A stretch of DNA of 64,000 bases from Mugil cephalus (taxonomy: Eukaryota; Chordata; Actinopteri; Mugiliformes; Mugilidae): NCBI RefSeq assembly GCF_022458985.1, contig NC_061777.1, positions 11,745,668-11,809,667 of the forward strand, in the 5' to 3' direction. Every line of letters begins with the position of its first letter. Position 1 is the stretch's first letter. A program made the translations under genes and the position numbers. Positions 62,270 through 64,000 of this stretch are shown piece after piece. The notes below the pieces were generated by a model, which saw only the letters and a program-made list of their open reading frames with translations, did no database searches and was not told the origin of the DNA.

Positions 62270-63350
62270 ACTAACACCATTCTAGTGGAGCGACTGCACA
62301 GGACCTGTCACAGAATCTTTTGATGCACAACCTCGGACACAACGTCTGGTTGTTTCCTGGACTCACAGGGTGGGGTTTCAGGTCTTGCGACAGACACCCT
62401 CCTCCAGGCGACCCGACCGAGGCCTGTGTCCAAGTGGTCCCCTCTTCCCCCTCTTCAACCAGGACCATCTGGATGATTCCCCTGCTACCTCCACGTTGTC
62501 GCTTTGGGTGGTTGCTGTTATGCCCAGTGTAGGCCTTGCTCATGGTGTGGCTGGAAAATCCCAGACTGTCCACTTCCACTTGCATATACCTGGTCCACCA
62601 GTTCCTGGTATTTCTCCCTCCCTCCCTCTCCTCCCTCCCAGGGCACTGTTGGAAATCAGTTGTTTTGTTGCCTCAGAGACCAAGATGGTGACCAAGACGG
62701 ACCCAGTCTTGGGCCGTGGAGATCAAACCAACAGAGCAGCTTTTCTGTGTCCTCTCTGGCCTCTGTCCTTCATTGAGAAAGTGAATGGTCTTACCTGTGC
62801 CTTGGCGATATCGACTGCCCTTGATCCCCTTGCTTATCGCCTCTGCAATGGATTTGAGGACCTGATGTGTGTATTATTACTATAATTGCCTACATTGCTC
62901 TTTGTTCTGAACACTGGTGCACTTTGAGTAGGAGCTGCTGAAACGAAAAGTAATTTCCCCTTGGGATCAATGAAGTAATTCTGATTCTGATTCTGATCGT
63001 GCCTCCATCGATACCGGCCCTCGTCTAGTGCCTTGGAGCAGCTGCTCGAGATGTGTTCTAGTGCCCCTGGCTTGGAACACAGGGGGCATGCAGGTGTTTC
63101 TGTTTAACTCTAAGTCCACGGGTTAGATGGGCTAGGAAGGACATCGTAGACCCCTTGAATCAGGAACCTGATTCTCTGGGGGTTCCACGTTCCACACCTT
63201 GCTGCCACATGGCCACTGCTGTGCAGGTTGTTTTCTCCTCGACTGAAGCTCACACCTCCTCCTGCACCAGCCTCTGCCTCTCCCTCTCAGGTCGCAAGTC
63301 CAGCTCTGCCTTGCACCACTGCTCCACTGTCTCCTGATCATATTGTGATC
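62270..63350 (-). mobile_element. LINE C-terminal ORF remnant, interrupted
   Basis: Read on the minus strand across shifting frames, pieces of a common teleost LINE protein appear in the correct order. First is NQVPDS..., then the cysteine motif ACPLCSKPGALEHISSSCSK and ALDEGRYRWRHDQ (about 63090-62997). Next come VLKSIAEAISKGIK (about 62860), GLISTAQDW, ILVSEATKQ, KYQELVDQ and GESSRWSWLKRG (about 62450). The order matches reverse-transcriptase-downstream sequence, where CPLC...H...C and EVGCRGF...EAAEKASRWLWLKRG are typical. It is a pseudogene with frameshifts. Confidence 0.75.
62872..62996 (+). mobile_element. Short retroposon nested inside the LINE remnant
   Basis: About 125 bp ending GTAATTTCCCCTTGGGATCA, ATGAAGTAATTCTGATTCTGATTCTGAT splits the LINE between RYRWRHDQ and VLKSIAEAIS. 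The tail (TTCTGA)n is typical of teleost retroposons inserting in the plus direction. CTGAT at both ends may be the target duplication. Confidence 0.6.
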
Positions 63351-64000
63351 AATATAAAACATAATAGGATGCTTAATCCAAAGAGAAGCTGAGTTGATAT
63401 TATTAGAATTACTAAAGATGCTGTGTGACTTCAGAAATAATAACAGAATTACTCAAAACATAATGCCTAACGTGCACTTCCATTCTTTTACATACTTCTA
63501 GTTGATACTACTGTCACCTCTCCGGCAGAGACAGAGCGTATTAATTTCTCACTAAATAAGTTAAAAGAAAAAATAATGTTAAAAGTTAGCTACCATTAGC
63601 TGTCAAAACAGTGCCCAACCTATAAGTTAAAAATTATGCTGCAAACAGAACAGTTTCCACCTCCTCCTAAGTTAATGACTAGCGTTAGCGGGACAGCTGT
63701 GCTGAGGTGAGAAGTTACGTTGCAGCAGTTTTACAAGAAACCATGTATGAATTCTGCTGAAAAGTGACGCTTTTGACTGTAAAAAATATATATATATAAT
63801 ATATAATTACAATAATAACGTTAATGGTATTAACCGAACTGAACTTAAAGAGGCCGTTTTATTTTATACCATATATAGAATTAAATTTTATTTAATTACT
63901 GTTTTCACTTCTCAGTGAAGAAGGTGCCTCTGAATCTGACTCCATTGCTCCTCTACTCCACCTCTACCGTCACTTTCCCGCCACATGCGTCAGGTTTAGG
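63351..64000. other. Intergenic DNA at the right edge
   Basis: AT-rich sequence with TA runs near 63787-63803. The last about 80 bp are more balanced and could approach another gene, but no frame or splice site is convincing. Confidence 0.35.

Noticed and set aside
62320-62885. Plus-strand open frames near 62.3-62.9 kb
   Set aside because: They are antisense to the LINE remnant, whose minus-strand peptides are recognisable and ordered.

Overview
This window is vertebrate nuclear DNA, almost certainly from a teleost fish. The genes have short introns with GT-AG (occasionally GC-AG) borders. Teleost-type Tc1-like and LINE fossils and long CA/TG microsatellites lie between them. Six genes are complete and a seventh enters from the left edge. 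Gene order and strand match the human 9q21.32 block as I remember it: idnk(+), ubqln1(-), gkap1(-), kif27(-), qng1/C9orf64(-), hnrnpk(-), rmi1(+). Exon borders were read by hand. For every gene the exon lengths add up to an open frame with consistent phase, so the models are mutually checked.

Layout: 1-210 is the last exon of gluconokinase (idnk). 3630-8346 is a divergent ubiquilin (11 coding exons, 540 aa). 9419-14075 is gkap1 (11 exons, 383 aa). 16231-23959 is the ciliary kinesin kif27 (15 exons, 1303 aa). 25170-28839 is the queuosine-salvage enzyme qng1 (6 exons, 339 aa). 31581-41784 is hnrnpk (15 coding exons, 436 aa), whose last intron carries the mir-7a hairpin at about 32050-32140. About 43.1-43.4 kb is a divergent hnrnpk/rmi1 promoter. 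44040-49663 is rmi1 (8 coding exons, 625 aa). From 49.7 to 64 kb I find no gene: it is AT-rich intergenic DNA with possible conserved non-coding blocks, microsatellites, two LINE remnants and a nested retroposon.

The genes do not form an operon-like system; they are a conserved syntenic block with separate roles: sugar-acid phosphorylation, proteasome shuttling, kinase anchoring, motile cilium assembly, queuine salvage, RNA binding and Holliday-junction dissolution. The most interesting signals are regulatory or structural. There is an RFX-type X-box upstream of kif27, and two more X-box-like sites in the hnrnpk intron beside mir-7a. Three GC-AG introns occur among about 60, one of them the mir-7a host intron. 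The ubiquilin has lost a usually conserved segment and its stop codon abuts a CA microsatellite. hnrnpk lacks one human exon, has a shortened shuttling segment and uses a 16-nt microexon. I found no wholly new multi-gene system.
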